This document shows, piece after piece, positions 35,605-43,669 of a DNA stretch of 61,645 bases (its first letter is position 1; each line of letters starts with the position of its first letter). The stretch spans positions 1 to 61,645 of the forward strand of contig JADFNK010000007.1 in NCBI GenBank assembly GCA_022563405.1. The letters are read 5' to 3'. Both the position numbers and the translations under genes were made by a program. The stretch comes from Gemmatimonadota bacterium (lineage in GTDB: Bacteria > Gemmatimonadota > Gemmatimonadetes > Longimicrobiales > Gaopeijiaceae). The notes below the pieces were generated by a model, which worked only from the letters and a program-made list of their open reading frames with translations, had not been told where the DNA came from and searched no databases.

Positions 35605-36012
35605 ATGACCCGCGCCCGTATCTCGATTACGATCCCGGAGTCGCTCTTGGAGGCCGCTGATCGCAAGGCGAAGGAACTCGACAGGTCGCGGAGCTGGGTG
35701 ATATCGGACGCGCTACGTAACACGCTCGTAGAGGCGTCGGCAGAGAGTGTTGCGGGTAAGCCGGCTAACCAGGTGGGTGAGCCCGTGAGGGTGTACTCCC
35801 CCCGGTCGATCGAAGGGCTCGGCCCATATCGTCTTGACCAGCTTAAGGCCGATCTGGCTTTGACGCCTACCGAACGTGTACGCGCAGCAGAGAAAACTGG
35901 ACGGGTTGGGTCGCTTCGAGAGGGCAAATCCTATGGCAACCGCATTATCACGTTTGATCGATTCGAGGACTATCTCGACTGGTGTGAGAAGGAGCGAACA
36001 AGACCGAGGTGA
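35605..36012 (+). CDS. Ribbon-helix-helix protein, putative antitoxin/autorepressor
   Basis: 135 residues. The N-terminal CopG/MetJ-type ribbon-helix-helix is clear: beta strand RISITIPESLLEAADRKAKELDRSRSWVISDALR. The C-terminal part (about 65-135, ending FDRFEDYLDWCEKERTRPR) is unrecognised and could bind the partner. ATG 35605 is chosen because AGGA lies 5 bases upstream and the promoter at 35541-35569 makes the longer frame (from 35560) untranscribed at its start. It overlaps the nucleotidyltransferase gene by GTGA. An antitoxin role is inference from gene pairing. Confidence 0.75.
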   Translation: MTRARISITIPESLLEAADRKAKELDRSRSWVISDALRNTLVEASAESVAGKPANQVGEPVRVYSPRSIEGLGPYRLDQLKADLALTPTERVRAAEKTGRVGSLREGKSYGNRIITFDRFEDYLDWCEKERTRPR

Positions 36013-36491
36013 AGCATTACGAGACCACCCTTGCTGAGGTTTGCTCCATGCTCAACGAGCATGAGGCGCGCTATGTGCTCGTTGGGGCGTACGCGCTTCA
36101 GCTCTGGGGTAGCACTCGTGCGACGCGGGATATTGACATCCTCATCGAAAGGTCGGTTGAGAATGCGGGGCGGGTTGTCGACGCCCTCGGAAAACTGGGG
36201 TTGGGCTTGGCAAATGAGTGGTTTGCTGAGGAGGTAGCGAATAAACCTGTAACGCTGATTGGTGATGACCCTCGGGTTGATGTTCTGACTGTTGCCTGGT
36301 CCGTGCACTATGCAGACGCATATCCGGACGCGAGGGTGTTCGAGGTCGAAGGAGTGCCGATTCCAACCGCCTCGATCGATCACCTCATAGCCTCGAAGCA
36401 GACAGGCAGGTTGCAGGACGCGGCCGATGTTGAAGTATTGAAAGAGATCAAGCGCCTGCTACAGGAGCGCGAGTCGAGGACACACCTCTAA
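36009..36491 (+). CDS. Nucleotidyltransferase (AbiEii/MNT-like), putative toxin
   Basis: 160-residue minimal nucleotidyltransferase. The active-site pattern is VGAYALQLWGS (25-35) then RATRDIDIL (37-45) with two catalytic Asp, as in AbiEii and related DNA polymerase beta-like proteins. Such enzymes can inactivate tRNA or other targets and are often the toxin or effector in two-gene modules. GTG start within the stop of the ribbon-helix-helix gene implies coupled translation. Possible alternatives are a housekeeping nucleotidyltransferase or a solitary antibiotic-modifying-like enzyme. Confidence 0.75.
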   Translation: MKHYETTLAEVCSMLNEHEARYVLVGAYALQLWGSTRATRDIDILIERSVENAGRVVDALGKLGLGLANEWFAEEVANKPVTLIGDDPRVDVLTVAWSVHYADAYPDARVFEVEGVPIPTASIDHLIASKQTGRLQDAADVEVLKEIKRLLQERESRTHL

Positions 36492-36492
36492 C

Positions 36493-36555
36493 GTCTAACT
36501 GGCCGCGCATGATGTCTAACTGGCCGCGCATAATGTCTAACTCGCCACGTACTGG
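36493..36555. repeat. 21-bp tandem repeat at the stop codon of the lysine-cluster aminotransferase
   Basis: GTCTAACTGGCCGCGCATGAT (36493) recurs with one change at 36514; a third, more diverged unit at 36535 contains the TAG stop of the - strand aminotransferase. The units fill the short convergent gap after the nucleotidyltransferase. Confidence 0.85.
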
Positions 36556-37835
36556 TCGATGGCGTTGCGGAGCGACTTTTGGATCCACGCCCGCTTCTTG
36601 TCATCGGTTTCGAGGAGTGTGGCGCGGAAGCCGTGATGTTCGCACTGAAAACCTGTCAACGGGACCACCACGATGCCGGTCGCTCCCATCAGGTAGTAGA
36701 CGAAGCGCTTATCGGGCTCGACACCCTTCGTCATTCGCTCAATCGCCTCTTTGACTTTCAGATTCTCGATGGGGAGGGACTGGCTGTCGTTGAGGAGCCC
36801 CTCCTTGAACATGATCGTGTAGTAGAAGGCGCCCCCGGGTTTGTTGAAGATGATGTGCTCACAATCCGCGAACACGTCGCTCATCTCGTCGGCCCTCTTG
36901 GAGAACTGCTTCGCCCGCGCGTCCAGATGTTCGGGATAACGTGGGTCTCCCATGATACGAGGGATCGACATCTGGGGGAGTGTCGTGGACGATACTTCCA
37001 GGCGTTTTGCGGCGAGGAGGGTGTCCACGTAGCGAGCGAAGTTGCTGTCCTTGCTCTTGTTGAGGATCTCCAGCCAACCACAACGCGCACCGGGCCACGG
37101 GAATTCCTTGCTGATTCCCCGCATCGCGATACCGGGCACGTCTCCGATCCATTCGCTCATGCTCAGGCGGCCCGTGCCATTGTAGACGATGTTCGCGTAG
37201 ATCTCGTCCGCGATCAGAAACACATCGTGTTCGTGGGCGATTGCGGCGATTGTTTCCACGATCTCGCGAGGGTAGACCGCTCCGGTGGGGTTGTCCGGCG
37301 TGAGCACTAGAATGCCGGCGATGGAATCGTTGTATTGGATCTTTTTTCGGATGTCAGCGACATCCGGCATCCACCCATCGTAGGGGTCCAGGTTGTACGT
37401 GACGTGGCTGTACCCGGAGTGGGCGGCTTCGGCCGAGGAGTGTGTGCTGTAGGCCGGCGAGGGGCCCAGGATGCGGGCCTCGCGGTTGAGGAAGCCATAC
37501 ACCTTCGCCACGGCGTCGCCGAGACCGTTGAAGAACAGGATATCGTCCGGAGAAACCCGGACTCCGTCTCGCCGGTTCACTTCCGCGGCAATAAATTCGC
37601 GGGTCTCTGGCACGCCCTGCGTATCGCAGTAGGCCCAGGACGGCGCCTCATCCACGAGGTCCGAAATCGTGTCGCGGATCCACTGCGGGGGAACTTCTCC
37701 CTTCTGCACCGGATCTCCGATGTTCTCCCACGTGAGCTCGACGCCCAAACGTTCGAGCTCATGGGCCGCGACCACGATCTCGCGAATTTCGTACTTGAGA
37801 TTCGCCGCGCCGATGTGAAGCAGGTTTCTACGCAT
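36537..37835 (-). CDS. Class I/II PLP aminotransferase, candidate N-succinyl-DAP aminotransferase
   Basis: 432-residue fold-type I aminotransferase: NPTG (182-185), DEIY (210-213) and the PLP lysine K243 in ISKEFPWPGARCGW. It follows dapD in the - strand lysine cluster, so the simplest role is the DapC step (N-succinyl-2-amino-6-oxopimelate to N-succinyl-LL-DAP). This is from context; other amino acids are possible. ATG 37835 gives MRRNLLHIG. A 16-bp duplication just upstream repeats ATG and the first four codons and makes a mini-ORF, MRRNLNA. Confidence 0.82.
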   Translation of the reverse strand: MRRNLLHIGAANLKYEIREIVVAAHELERLGVELTWENIGDPVQKGEVPPQWIRDTISDLVDEAPSWAYCDTQGVPETREFIAAEVNRRDGVRVSPDDILFFNGLGDAVAKVYGFLNREARILGPSPAYSTHSSAEAAHSGYSHVTYNLDPYDGWMPDVADIRKKIQYNDSIAGILVLTPDNPTGAVYPREIVETIAAIAHEHDVFLIADEIYANIVYNGTGRLSMSEWIGDVPGIAMRGISKEFPWPGARCGWLEILNKSKDSNFARYVDTLLAAKRLEVSSTTLPQMSIPRIMGDPRYPEHLDARAKQFSKRADEMSDVFADCEHIIFNKPGGAFYYTIMFKEGLLNDSQSLPIENLKVKEAIERMTKGVEPDKRFVYYLMGATGIVVVPLTGFQCEHHGFRATLLETDDKKRAWIQKSLRNAIDQYVAS

Positions 37836-37851
37836 TGAGGTTTCTACGCAT
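37822..37851 (-). repeat. 16-bp tandem duplication of the aminotransferase start codon
   Basis: AGGTTTCTACGCAT occurs at 37822-37835 and 37838-37851. Read on the - strand, the upstream copy opens ATG CGT AGA AAC and then stops at TAG after seven codons (MRRNLNA), with the stop lying over the beginning of the true gene. Confidence 0.85.
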
Positions 37852-37863
37852 CGTGGTCGTTGG

Positions 37864-38703
37864 TCAGCGGAGTGCTTCTTCGAGCGCCGTGGCGGCGTCG
37901 GTCGAAGCGTCGCGGTATTTCACGATGATCGGGGCGTACAGATGGATCCCGTGCTCTTCAGCGAATGGTCCAGAGGTCGCGCGCGCGCCGGGCACGACCA
38001 CGGCCCTCTTCGGGATCGTGAGGGGTCGTCCGGGAGCGGCGCGGTAGGTTTCCGCCCGTACCAGGTCGTACACCGTGGTCGACGCCGTGAGTTGGACACC
38101 CGGCGCAAGCACCGCCCGCTCTCCGACGAGGGTCCCTTCGAACACGCCCACGTTACCGCCGATCATTACGTCGTCCTCCACGATCACCGGGCGAAGCCCC
38201 ACCGGCTCCAGGACGCCACCGAGTTGGGCTCCCGCGCTCAGATGCACGCGCTGGCCCACCTGGGCGCACGACCCCACCAGTGCGTGGGAGTCGATCATCG
38301 TACCCTGGCCTACGTAGGCCCCGACGTTCACGAACGCCGGGGGCATGATGATCACGTCCTTGCCCAGGAAGGCGCCGGAGCGGACCGACGTACCGCCCGG
38401 AACGAGGCGGATGTTCTCTTCGACGCCCGAAGTGTCTCGCAGCGGCAACGTGTCTTTGTCGAAAAAGGGCGCAGGAGTGGCCGGAAACTCACGGACCTTG
38501 CCGATGCGGAACGCCAGAAGGATACCGGTCTTGACCCACTCGACGGCCTGCCACTCGTCGCCGACTCTCCGGGCCGAGCGCACCACGCCACGGGTGAGAG
38601 CGTCCATGAGTGCGTCGACGGCAGCTCGTGCCTCGTCCGGGTCCGTGTCTCGGTCCTGGGAGCAGCGAAGAATCTGAGCCTCGAGCTCCCCCGCTTGGGT
38701 CAC
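37864..38703 (-). CDS. dapD: Tetrahydrodipicolinate N-succinyltransferase
   Basis: Succinylates tetrahydrodipicolinate in the succinylase branch of DAP/lysine synthesis. The 279-residue protein has a helical N-terminal domain, a left-handed beta helix with hexapeptide repeats (GAYVGQGTMIDSHALVGSCAQVGQRVHLSAGAQ) and the typical VIVEDDVMIGGNVGVFEG. The stop codon region overlaps nothing; the start overlaps dapA by ATGA-type spacing. Presence of DapD shows the organism uses the acylated pathway rather than DapL. Confidence 0.96.
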   Translation of the reverse strand: MTQAGELEAQILRCSQDRDTDPDEARAAVDALMDALTRGVVRSARRVGDEWQAVEWVKTGILLAFRIGKVREFPATPAPFFDKDTLPLRDTSGVEENIRLVPGGTSVRSGAFLGKDVIIMPPAFVNVGAYVGQGTMIDSHALVGSCAQVGQRVHLSAGAQLGGVLEPVGLRPVIVEDDVMIGGNVGVFEGTLVGERAVLAPGVQLTASTTVYDLVRAETYRAAPGRPLTIPKRAVVVPGARATSGPFAEEHGIHLYAPIIVKYRDASTDAATALEEALR

Positions 38704-39605
38704 TTCGCGCCCTCTGCGTCCAACAGACCCACGTCGATGAGGGCCCTCCGCAGGAAGGCCTCCACTTCGGCCGTCGGCCGCACGAGTGGCAGGCGGAAAT
38801 GGGCCTGCCTATGCCCCATGATCTCCAGGGCTACTTTGACCGGGATCGGGTTTGTTTCGACGAAGATCGCGCGCATCAGCGGCAGCAGGCGGTAGTGTAG
38901 CTTCCGAGCTCCCTCGTAGTCCCCACCAAGTGCGGTCTCCACCATCTGTGACATCAAAGCAGGGGCCAAGTTCGCCACGACCGAGATCACGCCGTCGGCC
39001 CCGGCCGCGAGCAGCGGGAAGGTCAGCGCGTCATCGCCTGAAAGGATGATGAACCCCTCCGGGCGTTCCCGGATCAGCGTCATGACTTGATCGACATCAC
39101 CGGAGGCCTCCTTCACGCCCACGATGTTCTCGACCTCCGCCAGAGCAAGCACGGTTTCAGGCAGAACGTTGGACGCCGTACGACCCGGGACGTTGTAGAT
39201 GATCACAGGACAGTCCACGGCACCGGCCACCGCTCGGTAGTGCTCGATGAGCCCGCGTTGGGTGGGTTTGTTGTAGGCGGGACTGACCGAAAGAATGCCG
39301 TCCGCGCCCGCCTCGCGCGCGGCCCGCGCTTTTCGGACGACGTCGGCGGTATCACTTCCCCCGGCTCCGGCGAGGACGGGTGTCCTCCCTCGAGTCGCCT
39401 CGACGGTCGTGCGAATCAGGAGTTGGTGCTCGTCGGCCGACAGGGTTACGCCCTCCCCCGTCGTGCCCCCGGGGACCATGACCCGTACCCCGTTCTCGAT
39501 CTGGAACTCCACGTGCTTTCGAAGGTCCTCCACGTCGATCGAGCCATCGTCGCGGAAGGGTGTGACCAAGGCCACGCCTGTACCTGAGAACTTTATGTTT
39601 TCCAT
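38700..39605 (-). CDS. dapA: 4-hydroxy-tetrahydrodipicolinate synthase
   Basis: Condenses pyruvate and aspartate semialdehyde. TIM-barrel protein of 301 residues with GGTTGEGVTL (46-55), Tyr137 in IIYNVPGRT and Schiff-base Lys165 in VGVKEASGD. The start is ATG 39605 (MENIKFSG), preceded by AGGA; the longer frame to 39689 would overlap dapB and add 28 unconserved residues. Cluster order asd-lysC-dapB-dapA-dapD on the - strand. Confidence 0.96.
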   Translation of the reverse strand: MENIKFSGTGVALVTPFRDDGSIDVEDLRKHVEFQIENGVRVMVPGGTTGEGVTLSADEHQLLIRTTVEATRGRTPVLAGAGGSDTADVVRKARAAREAGADGILSVSPAYNKPTQRGLIEHYRAVAGAVDCPVIIYNVPGRTASNVLPETVLALAEVENIVGVKEASGDVDQVMTLIRERPEGFIILSGDDALTFPLLAAGADGVISVVANLAPALMSQMVETALGGDYEGARKLHYRLLPLMRAIFVETNPIPVKVALEIMGHRQAHFRLPLVRPTAEVEAFLRRALIDVGLLDAEGAK

Positions 39606-39622
39606 TTTCCTAACGGGCTGCG

Positions 39623-40363
39623 TCAATATGTGAACGTTTCGGCCAACATGTCGTCCAACGTAAACACCCCGGACTTCCCCCGAATCCACTCCGCCGCGGT
39701 CACCGCGCCTCTTGCGAACCCCGCTCGGGTTCGGGCCTCGTGCCGTAGCTCGATCCGATCGTCGGGTCCCTCCAGGCCGACCACGTGTGATCCCGCCGTT
39801 TCCCCGACCCGTTCACTGGCCACATAAAGAACCTGGGGATGCGGCGCACCGTCGGGTAGGGTGGCCGACCAACTCTCCTTCCCGGTCAACTCCTCGATCA
39901 GGATGTCCGCAAGCGTGATGGCCGTTCCACTCGGGTGGTCGACCTTATGCCGATGGTGGGTTTCAAGGATGTGGACGTCGTATTCGTTCAGCGCGTCGGC
40001 CATTCTCGCGGCCATTCGGGCCAAGCGCAAAAAAAGGCTTACCCCGAGTGAAAAATTGGTCGCGTGAACCATCCCGGTGCCGGCGGCGTTCACGGACGCG
40101 GCCGCTTCGTCAAGCCGTTCATGCCATCCCGTGGTTCCCACCACCACGTCCACACCAGCGGCTGCGAGTGCCGTGACATTGTCCACGGCGACGTCCGGAA
40201 CGGTGAACTCGATGGCCACCTCGGCCCCTCCCAACGTTGCGACGCTGATGTCGCGCGTATCCAAAGTTGGATCGATCCTGGCGACCACCTCGTGGCCTCT
40301 TTCCATCGCCACGTTCTCGACGACGCGACCCATTTTACCGTATCCCACAAGCGCCAGTTTCAT
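39623..40363 (-). CDS. dapB: 4-hydroxy-tetrahydrodipicolinate reductase
   Basis: NAD(P)H-dependent reductase of the DAP pathway, 246 residues. N-terminal ALVGYGKMGRVV nucleotide-binding loop, VGTTGWHE, ATNFSLGVSLF and the substrate/catalytic motif ETHHRHKVDHPSGTA. Length fits the shorter DapB class. The start overlaps the lysC stop. Confidence 0.96.
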   Translation of the reverse strand: MKLALVGYGKMGRVVENVAMERGHEVVARIDPTLDTRDISVATLGGAEVAIEFTVPDVAVDNVTALAAAGVDVVVGTTGWHERLDEAAASVNAAGTGMVHATNFSLGVSLFLRLARMAARMADALNEYDVHILETHHRHKVDHPSGTAITLADILIEELTGKESWSATLPDGAPHPQVLYVASERVGETAGSHVVGLEGPDDRIELRHEARTRAGFARGAVTAAEWIRGKSGVFTLDDMLAETFTY

Positions 40364-41847
40364 CGCCGATCCCCTTCTTTTCCTTTCGAGGGTGCCGCCT
40401 CTTCCTCCCGCGCCCCTTCCCTCAACTCGATGAGGGAGAGATGGAGCCTGCGCACCAACTCCGGAGCTTCGGCTTCATCGACAACAAAGCTGATGCTGAC
40501 GTCGGACGCCTGGGAAATCAGATAGACCGGTGTCTTCTCGACTGCCCAGAAAACGAGGGCATCCATCCCGGGCTCCTTGAGCATGCCTCGCCCGACCACC
40601 GTGACCGTGGCTACGTCCCCCAACACCTCGACCTCCGAAAAGACGGACAGGGCACGGCGGACGGCGCTGAGATCCTCGTCACGGTCGACGGTGAACGCGG
40701 TACTGCTGTGGGAGGTGGATACCAGATCGACGGGTACTGCGTGGCGTCCCAAGACACCAAAGACCCGAGCCAGAAAGCCGTATGCCAACGCCGTGGGGAA
40801 AGCCCTGACGCGGATGAGTGCCACGTTCGTCTTGTGTGCGACCGCCGCGAAGGCCCCCGCCGCGCCAGGGTCGGAGTGGATCAAGGTTCCCGGTCGCTCG
40901 GGTGCGAACGAGTTCTTGATGCGTAGCGGCAGGTCGCTGGCGATCGCGTGCTTGGCCGCAGCCGGGTGAACCACGCGTGCCCCGAAGTAGGAGAGCTCGA
41001 CCGCCTCCTCCGAACCGACATCCGACACCACCCTGGATTCTCGGACCAAGCTGGGGTCGGCCGAGTGGATGCCGTCTACGTCCGTCCAAAGGACCACCTC
41101 GGGGGAGCCCAAGGCGGCACCCAGCAAAGTCGCCGTGAAGTCGGATCCGCCCCGCCCGAGCGTGGTCGTCGCCCCGCCGGCTTCGCTTCCGATGAATCCT
41201 TGCACGACGGGCACTCGACCCTCTTCGACGAGCGGAAGAATGTTGCTGGGAACCAATTTTCGGATGGACTCGAAGTCCGGCACGGCGGCGCCGAAGTCCG
41301 CGTTCGTCCAAACGATTTCTCGCGCGTCCAGGACGGCCGCCGGAATACCTTCGGCCTGGAGAGCGGCAACGGCCAGCTCGACCGCCAGGTCTTCACCGAC
41401 GGCCATGAGCTGATCCCGGAAGCGTTCAGCCTCTCCGCCCGGGCCCTCGCCGAGAAGCTGGGCGGCCCCATCGAAGATCTCATCGATACGCGCCGCCAGG
41501 GAGGCGCGTGCAGCCTCCTCCTCAACGATCTCCTGGAGGGCGTCCAGATGCCTCTGCTTCAACGCCGCCAGGCTCGCTGACGGATCGGGTGCCGCGGCGT
41601 CCACCAACCGGCTCAGCTCGTCGCTGACACGCGCCATAGCCGACACGACAACGACGGAACGGTCCTCTTGATCACGAATGATTGCCGCGAGGGCCTTGAA
41701 CCTTTCGGCTCCGTCGACAGAGGTGCCACCGAACTTATGGACGCGTGGCATCGCGACGGTGACTCCGTCCGGCGATCCGTGATCCCCGAAATCACCGGGC
41801 GCGGTCGTGGCACAAACTTCGGTGAGGAGTGGCCGATCGGTCATCAT
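40360..41847 (-). CDS. lysC: Aspartate kinase
   Basis: Phosphorylates aspartate, first step to lysine, threonine and methionine. Monofunctional, 495 residues: kinase domain with VHKFGGTSV, TTTLGRGGSDFTA and DVDGIHSADP; two C-terminal ACT domains (VALIRVRAFP and ATVTVVGRGM) imply feedback control, probably by lysine. ATG 41847 overlaps the asd stop (ATGATGA). A later ATG (MPRVHKFGG) is possible, since the first 33 residues look unconserved. The C-terminal tail is a charged low-complexity stretch. Confidence 0.95.
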   Translation of the reverse strand: MMTDRPLLTEVCATTAPGDFGDHGSPDGVTVAMPRVHKFGGTSVDGAERFKALAAIIRDQEDRSVVVVSAMARVSDELSRLVDAAAPDPSASLAALKQRHLDALQEIVEEEAARASLAARIDEIFDGAAQLLGEGPGGEAERFRDQLMAVGEDLAVELAVAALQAEGIPAAVLDAREIVWTNADFGAAVPDFESIRKLVPSNILPLVEEGRVPVVQGFIGSEAGGATTTLGRGGSDFTATLLGAALGSPEVVLWTDVDGIHSADPSLVRESRVVSDVGSEEAVELSYFGARVVHPAAAKHAIASDLPLRIKNSFAPERPGTLIHSDPGAAGAFAAVAHKTNVALIRVRAFPTALAYGFLARVFGVLGRHAVPVDLVSTSHSSTAFTVDRDEDLSAVRRALSVFSEVEVLGDVATVTVVGRGMLKEPGMDALVFWAVEKTPVYLISQASDVSISFVVDEAEAPELVRRLHLSLIELREGAREEEAAPSKGKEGDRR

Positions 41848-42887
41848 CCGCTCCCGAGGACCCCTTGGGCGTGACAGAGCTCGGCGTTGAGGAGCGCCGC
41901 TCCGGCCGCGCCGCGGACGAGGTTGTGACTCAGTACGAAAAACTTGGAATCCAGAACCTCACAGGGCCGGATACGGCCGACCGACACGGTCATTCCCTGG
42001 CCGAGGTCGCGGTCGAGACGCGGCTGCGGGCGGTCCTCGGCGGCCAAGACCTGCAACACGCGCTCGGGCGCGCTGGGGAGATCCCTACAGGCATCGGACC
42101 CTCGGTATTCTTCGAGCGCCGCGGTCACGTCCTCGATCGATGGCCTGCCCGTCAGGGCCACGGAGACGGCGAGCAGATGGCCGTCCAACACGGCCACCCT
42201 AGTGCAGGATGCGCTCACCGGGAAGGTCGCTGGCTCCACACCGTCCGGTGTGACCGTCCCGAGAATCTTCTGCGGCTCACAGGTGAGCTTCTGCTCCTCT
42301 CCGCCGATGAAGGGGATCACATTGTCCACCAGGCTCGAGGCGGGAGGGCCGGGAACACCCGCTCCGGAAATCGCTTGGAACGACGTCGTAACCACGCTTG
42401 CGACTCCGAAAGCCTCGTGGAGCGGGGCCAAAGCCACAACGAGCCCCACGGCGGCACAGTTGGGGTTCGTGACCAAAGCGCCCTTCCAGGGTTGGCGGGC
42501 GACGAGATCGAGGTGGCTGCTGTTGACCTCTGGAATGAGAAGCGGGACCAGCTCCCCCATCCGATGCGAGGAGGCGTTGCTGACCACCAGGTGCCCGGCC
42601 TCTGCCAGTTCGACTTCGGACTTCTGGGCCGGCCCGGACGGCAATGCGGAGAGCAGGATGGACGAGGTCCAAGGGCCATCGAGGGCTTGCAGCTGGAGTC
42701 CCGCCGTCGCTGAAGAAAGCCGATCCGCACCCGCGCCTATACGCTCAGCGAGGGTTTTCCCCGCCGAGGCCTCGGAACCACATACCTCGGCCAGGCGGAA
42801 CCAGGGGTGATTCTCCAATAACTGGATGAGCCTCTGGCCTACGGTGCCCGTTGCTCCGAGCACACCAACATCAACGCGATCGCCCAA
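41844..42887 (-). CDS. asd: Aspartate-semialdehyde dehydrogenase
   Basis: NADPH-dependent reduction of aspartyl phosphate, 347 residues. GATGTVGQRL nucleotide-binding loop near the N-terminus, catalytic Cys144 in VTNPNCAAVG, SFQAISGAG and a His-containing C-terminal part. The residue pattern (NPNC, QAISGAG) resembles the archaeal/fungal-type enzyme more than the E. coli type. First gene of the - strand lysine cluster; its promoter must lie in 42888-43040, shared with the divergent hsp20 control region. Confidence 0.95.
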   Translation of the reverse strand: MGDRVDVGVLGATGTVGQRLIQLLENHPWFRLAEVCGSEASAGKTLAERIGAGADRLSSATAGLQLQALDGPWTSSILLSALPSGPAQKSEVELAEAGHLVVSNASSHRMGELVPLLIPEVNSSHLDLVARQPWKGALVTNPNCAAVGLVVALAPLHEAFGVASVVTTSFQAISGAGVPGPPASSLVDNVIPFIGGEEQKLTCEPQKILGTVTPDGVEPATFPVSASCTRVAVLDGHLLAVSVALTGRPSIEDVTAALEEYRGSDACRDLPSAPERVLQVLAAEDRPQPRLDRDLGQGMTVSVGRIRPCEVLDSKFFVLSHNLVRGAAGAALLNAELCHAQGVLGSG

Positions 42888-43183
42888 CTTCCTCTATCTC
42901 CCCTATTTCAGGTTGTATTCGCAGGTTGGTGCATCATATGCCAAAGCGACAGGTCTTTGATCGGGCGAGACGCCATTTCGACATCACGAACCTCCGTAAG
43001 TCGTTGTCCTATGCCGATTTGACAGATTATTGGCCTTCTCTCCTGGCACGGCTCCTGCACGTCTGATCGACTGGAGTCCGGGCGCGATCGAACGTCCCCG
43101 ATTCCGTGTTCGAGCTCTACCCCTGGGGTAGGTCGACAGAGCAAGAGTCAGGCCTAACCCACCAACTTAAAAGGAGCGATCCG
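42888..43183. other. Divergent control region between asd and hsp20
   Basis: Holds the sigma-54 type promoter at 43043-43059 facing hsp20 and a TTGACA at 43019-43024 with no suitable -10 partner downstream. A tight palindrome CTACCCC-T-GGGGTAG at 43117-43131 sits in the hsp20 leader. No open frame of note. Confidence 0.5.
43043..43059 (+). promoter_or_regulatory. Sigma-54 (RpoN) type -24/-12 promoter for hsp20
   Basis: CTGGCACGGCTCCTGCA matches the consensus YTGGCACGRNNNTTGCW at every position but one (C for the first T of TTGC). The expected start site is about 43070, leaving a leader of roughly 114 bases before the hsp20 ATG at 43184. Confidence 0.7.
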
Positions 43184-43669
43184 ATGGCACTCGTGAGATA
43201 CACACCCAGATCCACATTCGCGTCGTGGCCCGAACTCGGCCTGTTTTCCAACCGCCTCTCCCGCGTCTTCGGCAACGCCTGGGATTACCCACAGGCGACC
43301 GACAACTGGATTCCTGCCGTCAACGTGGAAGAAGTCGCCGACGAGCTACTGCTTACCGCGGAACTCCCGGGAATGCGTGAAGAGGATGTCACCGTCAATA
43401 TCGAGAACAATATCCTAACCATCCGTGGAGAGAAGCGGGAGGCACGCGAGGAGGGAGGCGAGGAGGGAGGCGCGGAGGGAGACGCGGAGCACAAGTACCA
43501 CGTCTGGGAGCGCCGGTATGGAAGTTTCCACCGGTCCTTCACCCTGCCGCAGTCAGTCCAGGCCGACGCGATCCAGGCGGAATTCGAGAGCGGGATCCTC
43601 ACCGTGCGTTTGCCGAAGGCTCCCGAGGCGAAGAGCCGCACCATCGAGATCGCCGCGAAGACCAAGTGA
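43184..43669 (+). CDS. Hsp20/alpha-crystallin small heat-shock protein
   Basis: ATP-independent holdase chaperone, 161 residues. The alpha-crystallin domain runs from WIPAVNVEEVADELLLTAELPGM to SGILTVRLPKAPE, with the conserved FESGILTVRLPK. The loop after LTIRGEKRE is lengthened by a Glu/Gly-rich 12-bp repeat (43446-43490). ATG 43184 has a strong AAGGAG at 43171-43176. Transcription is probably RpoN-dependent. The stop lies in an 11-bp tandem repeat. Confidence 0.94.
   Translation: MALVRYTPRSTFASWPELGLFSNRLSRVFGNAWDYPQATDNWIPAVNVEEVADELLLTAELPGMREEDVTVNIENNILTIRGEKREAREEGGEEGGAEGDAEHKYHVWERRYGSFHRSFTLPQSVQADAIQAEFESGILTVRLPKAPEAKSRTIEIAAKTK
43446..43490 (+). repeat. 12-bp in-frame repeat expanding an Hsp20 loop
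   Basis: GCGAGGAGGGAG occurs at 43446 and 43458, GCGCGGAGGGAG at 43470, and a partial unit follows. They encode EEGGEEGGAEGDAE in the loop between strands of the alpha-crystallin domain. Reading frame is kept because the unit is four codons. Confidence 0.8.

Noticed and set aside
43019-43047. TTGACA as a sigma-70 promoter for hsp20
   Set aside because: At 17-base spacing the -10 position reads CCTGGC, not a plausible -10; the sigma-54 match fits far better.
43117-43131. Hsp20 leader palindrome as an RNA thermometer
   Set aside because: The palindrome does not pair with the AAGGAG ribosome site, which is needed for a thermometer.
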